From Bugula neritina (lineage: Eukaryota; Bryozoa; Gymnolaemata; Cheilostomatida; Bugulidae), in the NCBI GenBank assembly GCA_964035545.1, contig CAXIUT010000255.1, positions 28,587 through 92,586 of the forward strand: a stretch of 64,000 nucleotides of DNA, read 5' to 3'. The position numbers and the translations under genes were made by a program. Shown piece after piece: positions 1-10,918 of this stretch. Position 1 is the stretch's first letter. Each line of letters starts with the position of its first letter. The notes under the pieces are model-generated. The model made no database searches and was not told where the DNA came from. It was given only the letters and a program-made list of their open reading frames with translations.

Positions 1-435
1 TATTCAATAGATTTTAATAAGAAAAGTGAGTATTTGCTTTTATCTGGAGGAGAAGACGGAGATATTTGTTTTTGGGACATCCGTAATCTAAACAAAAAGG
101 TATATTGATACGATAACAAAGCTGAACACGTTTGTGGGTCATAACGATGCAGTAACTACTGTGGCTTGGAGTCCTCATGACAGTTTGAAGTTTATTTCTG
201 GTTCTAGTGATAGGAGAGTGGTGATTTGGGACATTTAGAGGTTGAATTTGAATACAAAGGAGAAGGGTAGTAACTAGATAATGGTATTGATGATGTAATT
301 TAGTTTATTCATGGAGGGCATCGAAGCAAGGTGGTGGATGTGAGTTGGGGCAATGAGAAGGAAATGGTGGCTTCTAGTTAGTAGAATAATACAATGCAGG
401 TGTGGAAGGTTAATGAACATATTTCTTTGGTTTGA
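1..435 (+). CDS. RBBP4: RBBP4/MSI1-like histone-binding WD40 protein, C-terminal part
   Basis: The gene enters from the left edge, so only the last WD repeats are present. With TAA/TAG as Glu and two tiny introns removed (100-121, 22 nt; 284-303, 20 nt) the three exons join in frame and end at TGA 433-435. The repeats end in CFWDIRN, VVIWDIE and MQVWKV. The stretch FIHGGHRSKVVDVSW closely matches the FIHGGHTAKI segment of the RBBP4/RBBP7/MSI1 family. Family members are histone H3-H4 chaperones in CAF-1, NuRD, Sin3 and PRC2 complexes, acting in the nucleus. Assignment to the family is firm; which paralogue cannot be told from the C-terminus alone. Confidence 0.85.
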
Positions 436-624
436 TTTAATATTATCAAATAATGGATAAATATTTTATTAGCTAATATTCTAGAGGGCAAAACTATAAT
501 TGTTTTTGTTTTGTGAGTATATCTATTAGGTATTAAGATGAGGTTTGATTTTACGAGGTTTTTGTTGATGTTTTTAGTGAGTGGTTCTTGACCACAGAGG
601 ATTTTATATTTAATACACCAGAAG

Positions 625-3600
625 ATGGACTATAGCTAAAAAGTGATCGGACAGGCAAGGAAGACAAGAGGTTATCTTGAAAAGAAATCTTCAGGAATCA
701 TATCTATCTGGCAGAGAAGATACTTCTTGATTCTGGATCATTCAATCACCTATTATGACGATGAAACTCTCCAAGAACAAAAAAAGTGCATCAGTCTTTC
801 TGAAATCAACAGTATCAAGGTGGTCTAGGACACAGAATTCCACCTTGTGACTAAAAAAAGGATATACGAATTAAGAGCAGAAGAAGAAGCTCAAAGAGAT
901 CTATGGGTGGCCAGTCTCAACATTTTAATATCAATAAAATAGGGCAATCACCAGGACTTGACAAAGTCTCTTTTCAGTCATGAGAGTAAGAAAATAATAA
1001 CAGCTATAAATCCTAGGCCACGTTCAAAACCTAAGAAAATAGAAAGGGCAAACTCTCCTCCAGTAATTAGAAAGATGACTTCTATGCACTAAAGAAAAAT
1101 AAAAACAGATTAATTTTCAACTGAGCATTTATTTCTGAAGGTAGGACTGGTGAAGATAGCTAATCGATGGAAAGAGAGTAATATAAAGAATAAGGTGGCC
1201 TTGCTGAGAGAAGGTAAGAAGTGTTTGTTTATTATATCCTGTAAAACACTACTTAAAAGTCACGAGGATTAAGACTTTTTATCTGAAGATCTAGTCCGTC
1301 CTTTGTAGTTCAACACTCTTTATTCTTATGATTTAGCTAGAGAGTAAAATGCAGAGGTTGTTGAGATATGTAAGTGTTGTTAGATCCAGGCTATCTAGGA
1401 AGAACAAAAAAAAATGATAATTGTCCTACCGAAAGATACTCTTACTATCAGTCTAGACTATAACACCATGGAGGTGGGCTAGGTTTTGATGATACCTAAA
1501 AAAATCAATCATGCTATTCAAATAGGAAAAGAGTATCACAATCGGTTGGGAATCAAAATAAAAAGAAATATTGATAAAATGCTTTATAATTATGATTCTA
1601 AGGAGATGTCTTTGGGTTAAATCGTTAAACGGTAGTTTTAGAGGTGTGTGAGGGAGAGTAAAGAAGCGCATTCTAAGCAGTAGTTTAGAAAGACGCTTTA
1701 GAATGTGAGGAGGACTATTAAAGAGGTGGGTAATTGTTGCTAGGTGTTATAGAAATCAAGAGGATAGTTTAAATAAAAATTTACAAAGGAATTTCATTAT
1801 CAGACAGTACACTACGTTCAGAACACTTGGAACGGGCTGCAGAAGGTTTTGACATTAAGCTAGCAGAAAAAGGTGCTTCTTTTGCTTTACTAGATTTGGA
1901 AGTCAATGAGAGAAATAGTGAAAGAGTCAAAAATATTTGATGTGGTGATAGGCATGCACAAGCATTTAATATAGAAGTACCAATAGTAGATAATATCAAA
2001 GATAAATTCTTGTTTTACTTTGAAGTAGCATGAGATATTGGACTAGATCAACATATAGATCAAGGGGTAGACTGAAATAATAGAACAAATGAATACTTTT
2101 TTTTATTCTAATAGCATATATAGACAATTCCACATAGATGTTCGTTTGGTTCTTTATGAGTTTCCTGAGATGCCTGTCAATGAGAAGATCCTACAAGAGT
2201 ATTTGAGTTTATTTAGAAATGTGTTTAAGCATATAGCTGATGAGACTTTTAAGTTTATTGATCGGTGGAGTGATACTAAGTTGATATTGGGGACATGCAA
2301 CTAGATATAATTCATAAAGAATAGTTTGTTTTAATAGATGTATTCTAAATTGGTAAAGGCTTATCCTTCTAATAGCAAGGTGATTCAATATAAGTATTTG
2401 AAGGATTTTTAAAGCGAAATAAGCAATACATAGATTTTACTGGTAAAGAACTTATTTGTGATGACATTTAGTACTATAGATCGATAGGTGTTGAGTAAGA
2501 GTTTTATTTAGTTGAGGATCGAGCAGATATGTGAGATAATTCTGTAGAAGATAAATGGTTTTAGTAAATTGAACAAGTATGTGAAAAGGAATATATTCGA
2601 GGCTAGTTTTGAATAGATATGTTATTTTTACTATAGTAGTATAATAAAGTTTAACAGGAGAGTGAAGGAGTAAAGCGCATAGTATTTTAGCAAAAAGATA
2701 GGTGAGGATATCAATACTATAGGATTGAAATTTGGTGGTTTGATTCACCAGGATAAAATACATGCCCATTTGAAAGATTTGATGTTGATTAGATAGTTTA
2801 TACAAACTGATTTGAGTAATATTAAAAAGTTATGTAGAAACATTAAAAAATAATTTGGTAACTCCTTTACTTAGTATGCCTTGGTTAATTTGCTTAGTCT
2901 TAGAGATATGAACTCATAAACTAGATAAAATTTAGCTCTATAGTGCAACTAAATCGTTAAAAATTCTGCTTAAACTCCTTAAGAAATATCCATGGTGTCG
3001 AGTAGTCGGTAATCTTTTTTGGATAATTGGAATAATGCTAGATCGAGAAAAAGTACATTGACTTTATCGCTTAATGATTTTTATTAAAATCAACATGCTA
3101 TGCAGCAAAATAAATATAGCTGTTCTGTTTGGAAGCAAGGATATCTGATTAAAAAGAAAACTATCAAAAATAATCATAGTTTACCAGAGCTAAAAGCCTT
3201 TTTTAAGGTTAATAATTCAAGACTTGAAGAATATTAGTCAGAAACAACCAAATAGTCAACTACAGCCTATTAATTACATTATGTTAAGAGATGTTACTTG
3301 CACCCAGATAAAGCATACATTTTTATAATTGAATTTAATGAGTTTAAATTGCAATTTAAAGCCTAAACATCTGATTAGGCAAAAGAATGGGTCAAAAATA
3401 TCTATGAAGAAGTTGGTACTTTGACTACTTTGAAGGAAATTCCTTTAGAAAAGTAAAGACACAGCTAGTTGAACATAAAGGAGGTTAAAGATTTGAGTAC
3501 TATGGAGTCATGCAGGTTGATAAAGGAGAGAAGTCAATAGAAAAGTAAAGACTCTCCAATGCTGAAGAAGAAACAGACATCATAAAGAAGTCATTCACCT

Positions 3601-3690
3601 GAAAAAGTGGTCAGGATATTAAAATAAGATAAACAAAAGTAACAAGTCGATGATAACTGTTATCGATGTTCAAAAGGATTTTTTTTCTGA
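625..3690 (+). CDS. Large protein with N- and C-terminal PH domains
   Basis: ATG at 625 opens a reading frame of about 1002 aa ending at TGA 3688-3690. It needs two introns: 1730-1752 (23 nt) and one near 1918-1951 (34 nt; a 37-nt alternative also keeps frame). An N-terminal PH domain is visible (TRGYLEKKSSG, RRYFLILDHSITYYDD, ending RDLWVASLNIL, about residues 10-110). A second lies near the C-terminus (KQGYLIKKKTIKNN, FKLQFKAET, AKEWVKNIY). The middle 650 residues are helix-rich with no motif I can name; a weak resemblance to exocyst-type helical bundles is only an impression. PH domains bind phosphoinositides, so a membrane or trafficking adaptor is the likely role. The protein ends in CYRCSK, which might be the start of a lost zinc finger. 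The following 218 nt hold degenerate TATCTAATAC-like repeats. Confidence 0.7.
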
Positions 3691-3908
3691 TTTCTTATAT
3701 CTAATAAAGACACTTATCTATCTCTAGTACTTATCTTATATCTATCTCAACTTTTATTTATATCTAATGCTTATCTATATCTAATACACATTTATCATGT
3801 ATAGATAGCTTTGAATAAATTCTAATTATAATTTTAAATGTCGATACACTAACAAGATCTGGGTACATTCTCTTATATTCAGGATAATTCAACGATTCTA
3901 CCGTCCTC

Positions 3909-5794
3909 ATGCAGCCAGTAACATTCAACCCTCGACCTGTTCCTCTTATCAGTCGCCTTCATAACCAGTAGCATGTACTATATATTCTCAGTTAGGTGAA
4001 TTTAGGCATATACGATGAGATTAAGCTATCAGAATATGCATAGAATAAATCAGGAGAGGTGATAGAATTTGTGAGTTATGATTACAATTCGAGAAATACT
4101 TTTTTGACTAAGCCTGCATTATCTTTGTTGTAGAAATATGCGACAGATGAGGTATGTTTTGTGACTGTGATGGGAGATAAGGAGTCGGGCAAAAGTTTTT
4201 TTATTGATAAGGTGTTAAATTTATCAGAAATACGGGGGAATCAGGTATATAGTTATTTTATTTATAGTTTTGTCGTAAAAATAATAAAGGCATCAATATT
4301 TGGTCGACTCCTTATTAAAAATAGTAGCTAAAAATATTCTTTTTGTAAATTAATAATTGTTCTATTTCATCAGAATAATTTAAAATACTATTGACCTATG
4401 CTTTGATGATAAGTTCTGCTTTTATCGTGATCGACCATTTTAAAAATGTGGGCACTAGTTCTATCAAACAGCTGGATAACGTGATTGCTGAAGTGGTGCA
4501 AAAGATAAGTCCTAGCAGAATATAGAAGTAGGTTTAGATGAAAAACAATCAATAGATCTTTATGCCGAAGATGTTTATCAATATAAGTCGAAACAAAAAC
4601 AAGAGAGATAAATAGTACTTGCAGATGATTTCTTAGTATGTATGTGAGTATCTTCCTGACGCGTTGTAGAGAGGGTATGGTGGTAAGAGTTCAGATTTGA
4701 TGCAGTTGCCCTTTTTGGATAAGAAGTGTATCAGTGAAGAGTATATTAGAAACGTGGCTGATGTATTTAGACAATTGCATCTTAAGGTTACAGAGAAGAG
4801 GTATAAGTAGTTGGTTTTGAATGGAAACATCATCGCTAAGGTGTCTAAATATATCTAGAGCTATCTGAATAATGGCTAGGAACTTAATATGGACAGTTTG
4901 TATTTGAAAATAATTGAAGATTTGTATCAGTCGGCTTATAATTATTGCATTCTTAGTTATCATGAAGAAATGCAAAATTAATTTTAGGATTAGCAGCCTA
5001 AATCTTTCTAGTCTCTTCTTTAAACTTTCTAAAAAGTTAGTGATAGTACTTTCGATAAATTCCATTAGTTCAATTTGGACCAAAGTCTCTATGAACACTA
5101 CTAATAAAAACTTTAAAAACACATAAACGATAAGGAGTTGATGTTGATGTAGATCAATAAGCAGAAAACCAAGCAGTTGTTTTTGTAGATGGTAGATGAG
5201 AGGAGGTTGGGAGACATTAGTTATTATAAAATAATGACCTAGAAGATGGAGAGGGAGTTGAAATCTTTAAATCACGGAAAAGCTGAAGCCATTGGATAAA
5301 TTAATGCTAAATTTTATTAGCAAACTCAACATAGTAATAATATTGACTTCCAATTGATGAAATAAATTTAAGGACTAAAATAAAATATTTCTGGAAAGGA
5401 GAATTAACTAAAAGAGATAAAGTAGTTGAAACGGGGTAAACAGAAAGAGCAATCATCGATTGATAAGGAGAGAGAGTCGTATTTATCTGTGCAAAGAAAT
5501 GTTGCAGCAAAGGCAAAGAAGCTTCAAGATTAAATTAACAGTATTATTTTGAATATGAGTGGAACTTTTTCTTCAAATAAAGACGATATCAAAAAGTATG
5601 AGGACAAGGTAGTTGCCAACAAAAAGACAATTTAGGAGTTGAAAGGATCTCATAAAGATCAGAGAGTAACAACTACAGAGGGTAGAATTGAAGAAGTGAG
5701 GAAGAAGATAGTTATGCAGTAGAAGTTGTTGGCTTAACTAAAAGAGGCTAATAATCAGACTGAACCACCAAAGAAGCCAAAAGATCAAAAATGA
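3909..5794 (+). CDS. GBP/atlastin-like dynamin-family GTPase, divergent
   Basis: join(3909..4244,4268..5794), about 620 aa. The 23-nt intron 4245-4267 restores frame. The P-loop GDKESGKSFF matches the GxxxxGKS of guanylate-binding proteins and the next block, NNKGINIWSTP, corresponds to the HTKGIWMW switch region. After that the family's LDTEG motif is not preserved (FFLEINNCSIS takes its place), so GTP hydrolysis may be altered. Residues from about 350 onward are strongly coiled coil, as in the helical half of GBPs. I chose ATG 3909 because it starts the frame leading into the G domain; ATG 3838 is out of frame with it. It converges on the next gene with 30 bp between stops. Confidence 0.65.
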
Positions 5795-5824
5795 TATGAT
5801 ATTGTTTGACATTAAATAACTAAA

Positions 5825-6951
5825 TCAGTAGCCCAACGCTTACATTATTGCATCAGCTATTTTAGGCTTAAAAGAAGATATCTTATTGTTGGAAACGTCT
5901 GGGTGACCTCGATTGTTTAGTACAACGAATACTATCTTTTTTTATTTGTCTGCCCATGCCATTGCTCCTGTAGATCCATCGTGACCAAAGCATTTTGACA
6001 TCTTTGAGGTGGGACATTGAGTGCCAAAACCTAGTCCCATAGTATTGTTATAAGGAAGTCCTTCTACTTTGGTTGTGAATAGATCTACGACAGATTGTGG
6101 CAGGACTCGAGTTGACTCTGTTGGTATTTTACCGCCTGAAACTAGGATTCTCATGAATCTGGTCAGATCATCAGCATTGGTAAACAAGCCAGAATGCCCG
6201 CCGACTCCTCCAAAGAAGTATGCTAATCTTTAATGAGCTTATCCTCTGATGATTCTTTTTCTTATTTCTAGGTTATAAAATTGCTACCTTTGTCATATTA
6301 GGTTGGAGCTATCTTATACCATTCACTTTGGGGAGGACTGAAGTTGGTATTGGACAACCCTGCGAATATTTTGTTTTGTTAGAAATATTTTTAGAAAGTT
6401 TGACGGGAGATGTTGGCGACTATTTTACTTAATAGATGGAAACCTAGGTTTGAATATTGGAATTGCGTGCCTACTGGAAAATCTGGTTTGGCGAAAGTTA
6501 TATATTACCATACATCTTCTGTTGTTTTAGGAAGAGGTCCTGGGTAGTCGTACTTCAGGCCTGAGCTATGAGTCATCAAGTTGGTGATAGTGGTATTTCC
6601 TTTGCGATTGACGTCGTAGTTGGCTATGTACTTCGAAACCAAGTCGCTTGGTTTGATCAAATTGCTTCCAAACAAGTGCATGACTCCGAAAGTGGTGGCC
6701 ATGACTTTGGTGATCGATGCGATGTCGTATTTTGTTTAGTTATTGACTTATACGTCTTGCAGTTGGTAGTTGTAGCTCAAGTGTCCATAGTTTTTTCGAT
6801 AAAGGATGTGGGTTTCGTTGGCAACGGTGACGCTTCCGCCTGGAAAGACTCTGTCTCTGACTGCTTAGTCGAAGAGGTCGTTGACTTTGGTCCAGTCAGC
6901 ACAAAGAGCGGATATTAGGAGAAGACTTGTTAGTAGTATGAAAACTTTCAT
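5825..6951 (-). CDS. Secreted beta-lactamase-fold serine hydrolase
   Basis: complement(join(5825..6267,6288..6951)), 368 aa, with one 20-nt intron (6268-6287). The N-terminus MKVFILLTSLLLISALCA is a clear signal peptide. Class C beta-lactamase/DD-peptidase-like motifs follow: SITK (catalytic SxxK) about residue 75, then YSNLGF (YxN) about residue 165, and IRGEAH...GGVGGHSGLF...ADDL, a block typical of the beta-lactamase family found in many eukaryotes and bacteria. The C-terminus has VVLNNRGHP. Family members are esterases, peptidases or amidases; the substrate here is unknown. Secretion suggests a digestive or vacuolar role, perhaps on bacterial wall peptides, which is inference. Length is usual for the family. 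Confidence 0.85.
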
Positions 6952-7089
6952 GATAATAATGCTATCAGATCTAATTATAGGCAATTAATGAGCAACTCAC
7001 AAACTATTTAATGATTAATAAGTCAAATACAAGTATGATTGTGGCTTCGTTTGAAGCATTTTATATGAAGTGGATGATTCTGATGGAAG

Positions 7090-7350
7090 GACTGGTATCA
7101 TGAAGGATAGCAGTGGTTCCGAATCGAGATAGGTGTACAGTGGTTAATAGATAGTAAGCCTCCTTGTGTATGGGTTGTATAACTATAACTTCTGAAAAGG
7201 TCGTCCTCTGGTTGATCTCGCCTAGGGTCTTCGACTAAGCCAGAGAAGACAACAGAATCAACTGTGATAGTTTCTATCCTGTTCAGGAGGACTTTCCCCG
7301 AGTATAGCGACCGAAGTCGTTGGTTCAACTCGACAACAAATCAATCTATT
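7090..7350 (-). ncRNA. Probable RNase MRP (or RNase P) RNA
   Basis: This GC-richer block between two minus-strand genes lacks a convincing ATG-initiated protein. On the minus strand it contains GGGGAAAGUCCUCCU (7284-7298), the CR-I/P4 5' strand seen in MRP and bacterial P RNAs. Downstream is ACACAAGGAGGCUUAC (7154-7169), the CR-V 3' strand. CCUCCU and AGGAGG pair exactly to form helix P4. Upstream of CR-I sits a perfect CGAC-UUCG-GUCG hairpin (7308-7319), in the place of P3. Between the P4 strands CUCUGG and CCAGAG (about 7205-7246) close a long arm. UCGAG near the 5' end can pair with CUCGA near the 3' end. Human MRP RNA has nearly the same CR-I word, so MRP is favoured. Ends are approximate and I see no T-run terminator on this strand. 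Confidence 0.55.
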
Positions 7351-7486
7351 AACACATCTCATATCATAATCTCAACACTTATATCAACACTATCGATATC
7401 ATAAACTAACAACAATATTAGTATGAAAAAGTTATAAAATAAATATTAGTATCACAGATTTATAAAATAACATCAATGAAATCAAA

Positions 7487-8747
7487 TCATTCTTCTATTT
7501 CCAATAGCATTGAAGAATTATCTTTTTCTGCCTGTTATTTAATAGGAGGGATAGTGAAGTACTTGATATTTCCTTTGTTCCAATCTTATACTACTAATTT
7601 GGCTCCTTGCTTCATCTAGGGAATTCCTCCTTTTCCTAACTTTCCATAGGCTCTACATATTTTAGCTAAGAAGTCTAGTGGACTCTTGAAAGGTTCTATT
7701 TTGTAGTATTCTAATAGTTGTTGTTCTGATACTTTCTATAGTATAACTTCAACTACTTCTTCAAGGTTGTCTCCATATTTGGCAGTATTTTGTAGAATTA
7801 GTTGATTTCTGGAAAGATCTTTCTAGAATATGACTCCAGGACAATCTAATAATTTAACTTGTTTGTCTAATTTGACTTCTTGAAGGGCCTTCGTGCAGCC
7901 AGGAAGACTAGATACATCACAAGTTTTGCTTCTTTTCAAACTATTAATTACACTACTTTTGCCTACATTAGGATAGCCTATCAGACCAACAGTTACAGCT
8001 CTACTGAACCCATCTAGCTTAGATAGTTGTTTGATAAGTTGCATTAAATGTTCTGTTCCAATAGCTTTAGTAGAATGGATCAAAGTATCAGCCATATCAG
8101 TACTATCAGCGATTGATTTCTTGTATAAGTTGAAAGATGAGAGATTATTTCCTTGCGATTGAAGATTGGCTTTAAACATAACTACTGGGTACTATCTTCT
8201 GAGATATGATTGCCATGCATAGGCATTTTAAATGGGTACTAAGTCGATTTTATTGAGAATAAGGATGATTTTTTTATCAGGCATTGATAGGATCTTTTTT
8301 TAGATGTTTTTGCATCGGCAACTTAAAGGATCTCTTGCGTCTAGCACTTATAAAATTATATCACAACTTTATATGATTTTTTTCATTTCTTTCCAATATT
8401 TTCCTGAATCGAATTCTTTGTTTTATAAGTATTCTTTTTCTTCTGTTTATATCTCGATGTTTTTTTAAACAAAGGAAGATTAAATTATGAGTTAGTTCAT
8501 TGATAGTGTTTTTTACTTCTAAAGATTTTGTACTATCTTATGTCTATCAGCATTTTTATTTTTGAGGGAATCGACTATTTTGTTTTTGATGAAAGATAGA
8601 TTAGGAGGTCGAGATAGATCATTTTTATTGACTAAATTTAATTAAAAAGGTACGTCTTTTGACTGATCCTTGTCCTTTTTGTATTTTGAATTCTTTACGG
8701 TTTTTTCTACTTTCTAATAAGTGTTTCTGATTTTCTTGTTTACCCAT
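7487..8747 (-). CDS. GNL3: Nucleostemin/GNL3-type circularly permuted nucleolar GTPase
   Basis: complement(join(7487..8631,8654..8747)), 412 aa, with one 22-nt intron (8632-8653) near the N-terminus. The G motifs are circularly permuted as in the YlqF/Nug1 family: G4 LNKIDLVP precedes G1 IGYPNVGKSS and G3 DCPG. The preceding segment IILEVLDARDPLSCR matches GNL3/Nug1, and its Glu is a TAA/TAG codon. The N-terminus is basic, as in nucleolar members. Family members act in 60S ribosomal subunit assembly and export. The gene is divergent from a nucleolar-type DEAD-box helicase, which fits a shared role in ribosome biogenesis. Confidence 0.9.
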
Positions 8748-8788
8748 CAACAATGCTTTATTATAATCAGACAAACAACAACAGTCAA
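8748..8788. promoter_or_regulatory. 41-bp divergent promoter region, GNL3 / DDX31-like helicase
   Basis: Only 41 bp separate the two start codons of divergently transcribed genes. Both products are expected to act in ribosome assembly, so this short AT-rich stretch probably carries both 5' leaders and a shared promoter. No TATA box is distinguishable from the general AT-richness. Confidence 0.5.
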
Positions 8789-10863
8789 ATGGAAGCAGAC
8801 GACATCATGATAAACATATCTAGACCGAGCAAAACTCAACCAGAAACCATCAATACTACTCAACAGCAGAAGAGAGACTATTATTCTGGCAGGTTCAAAA
8901 AGAAATAAAAAGGATTCTAAGGAAAATCAGGACTAATATCGAGTGGAAAATAATAATATAAGTAAAAACCTATGAGTAGAAGAGTTGAGGAACGTAGTTC
9001 AACTAATAAATTCAAAAGACCAAGAAACTTTTAAAGATAAGATGCTGGTTTATAAAAGAATAATCTAAGAGGATAAAAAAGAGTGAAATAAAATAATGGA
9101 CAACCTTATAAGAAAACAAGCTAAGTATAAATGATAACACCAAGTGAGTTAAAGTTATAAAATATTGAAGTAAATAAGGAAATCTAACTAACTTCTCTTG
9201 AAACAGTTAAACTTAATTCTTTTCTAAAAGGATCTCTTATCAGCAACAAGATAACAAATCTAACTAAAATTCAATCTAAATGTTTTGAAGATATTGTTAA
9301 TGGTAAAAATGTGATTGCTAAGGCTAACACTGGTAGTGGAAAGACTTTGGCTTATCTGATTCCTTTGATTCAGAACTATCTTTAAAATAAAGTTATTTAG
9401 AATAGAAATTCAGGGACTGTGATGTTAATTATCTGTCCTAATCGATAGCTTTGCATTCAAGGTCAAAACTAGGTGTTGAAGTGTTTGAAGAGGACTCCTT
9501 TTATTGTGCCTGGATCATTGATAGGAGGAGAGCAGACGAACCATGAGAAGAATCGATTGAGAAAAGGAGTAAATATTCTTTTTTCAACTCCTGGAAGACT
9601 AATCTATCATATGAAGAATACGACTTGTTTCAAGATAAACAATTTGAAAACAATAGTCTTCTAATAAGCTGATCGTACACTGGACATGGGTTTTCAGCAG
9701 GACATCGATGTTATTTTAGACTTCATGAAGGAGAAAATAGATGTGGATAGTGTCCAAAAGATCCTAATATCTGCTCATTTCAACTAAAGGGTGTAATCTT
9801 TGATCAGACATTTGAATTTAAATGACGCTAGATATATTGGTTTTGAGGGAGATAGAAACAAGTAAGAGTAAATAATTGGATTAGACGGATAAGAAGTTGA
9901 AATATAAAAGAAATAAGGCAATTAGAAGTTAACTTGGTACAAAGAGATCAATATATCAAACAAATTGAATCAGAGGTATGTGTTGACTACATAATAATAA
10001 AAGCTTCCTTTTTTGATAGCATATTTGCAACTGGTGAAAGAATCGAAGGTGATGATATTTGTTAGTACGATAGATGAGGTGTAATATTTCCATTTTCTTT
10101 TAAATACTCTTCGACACAAAAATGAGAATGGATAATTTAGCGAGCAGTTATTCAAGAGATAGGTTTTTAAGATTCACGGAAGTATGGTTCAGCAAGAAAG
10201 GACTCATAGTTATTTGCAATTTAAACAATAAAAAGTATATTTTCTCTATATTTAGAATGGTATATTGATAAGTACTGAAGTTGCGAGTCGAGGTCTTGAT
10301 TTTCCAGATCTAAATCATATTATTCTTTTTGATGTTCCTCCTACTTTAACTGATTATGGAAATCGAGTGGGAAGATCTGCTCGTTTCGATAGATCTGGAA
10401 TGTCTCTATTGATGTTGAACTATCCCTAATCTGACTATGCTTAACAAATCAGATTTTACTGTCCATCTCTTGGCTTGCTCGAGAAGGAGGTTGTTTTTGA
10501 AGGATATTCTAAATATCTAGACCATCTTAATGTCAGAGAAGATAGTCTTTACTATATTTAAGGTCTGATAAGAAAGATATTGAAAGATGATCAGGATAAG
10601 TTTCAGATGGCTAAGAAAGCATATGTGTCTATGCTTAGAGCGTAAGTATGTGTTGATATAGGTATGCTAGGTTGAAGGATAAGCATATATTTGCGGTAAA
10701 GAAGTTAGATTTGAAACAGTTGAGTCGATCTTTTGGGTTGAATTCTAGTGCTAAATCTAAAACATTGACTTCAAAGACTAAAATATCAACACATATATAG
10801 AATCAACGTAAGAAAAGAAAAGTATAAAGTGTTAAATCTTTACAAGTATCAGAATATTTATGA
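8789..10863 (+). CDS. DDX31: DEAD-box RNA helicase, DDX31/Dbp7-like
   Basis: join(8789..10234,10256..10641,10662..10863), 677 aa, introns of 21 and 20 nt. The motifs run in order: motif I ANTGSGKT, motif Ia PNRELCIQ (Glu is TAG), Ib TPGRL, motif II reading EEADR (the first two residues are TAA TAA, a DEAD variant), motif III SAH, motif V STEVASRGLD, motif VI reading GRSAR. The C-terminus SMLRAYARLKDKHIF...KQLSRSFGL matches the DUF4217 tail of DDX31/Dbp7, helicases of early 60S assembly in the nucleolus. Motif VI (GNRVGRSAR against HRxGRxgR) and motif II are both slightly divergent. The N-terminal 130 residues are basic and unstructured. Confidence 0.88.
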
Positions 10864-10918
10864 TTATATGATTAAATGACTGTTTTGACTATTTTATTAT
10901 ATTTAAATTTAGTTCATT

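Noticed and set aside
6568-6918. Plus-strand ORF of 116 aa
   Set aside because: Antisense to the beta-lactamase-fold gene, whose signal peptide and catalytic motifs are clear.
7098-7328. A 76-aa minus-strand protein over the MRP/P candidate
   Set aside because: It starts at TTG, not ATG, has no domain, and the block has the paired motifs of an RNA instead.
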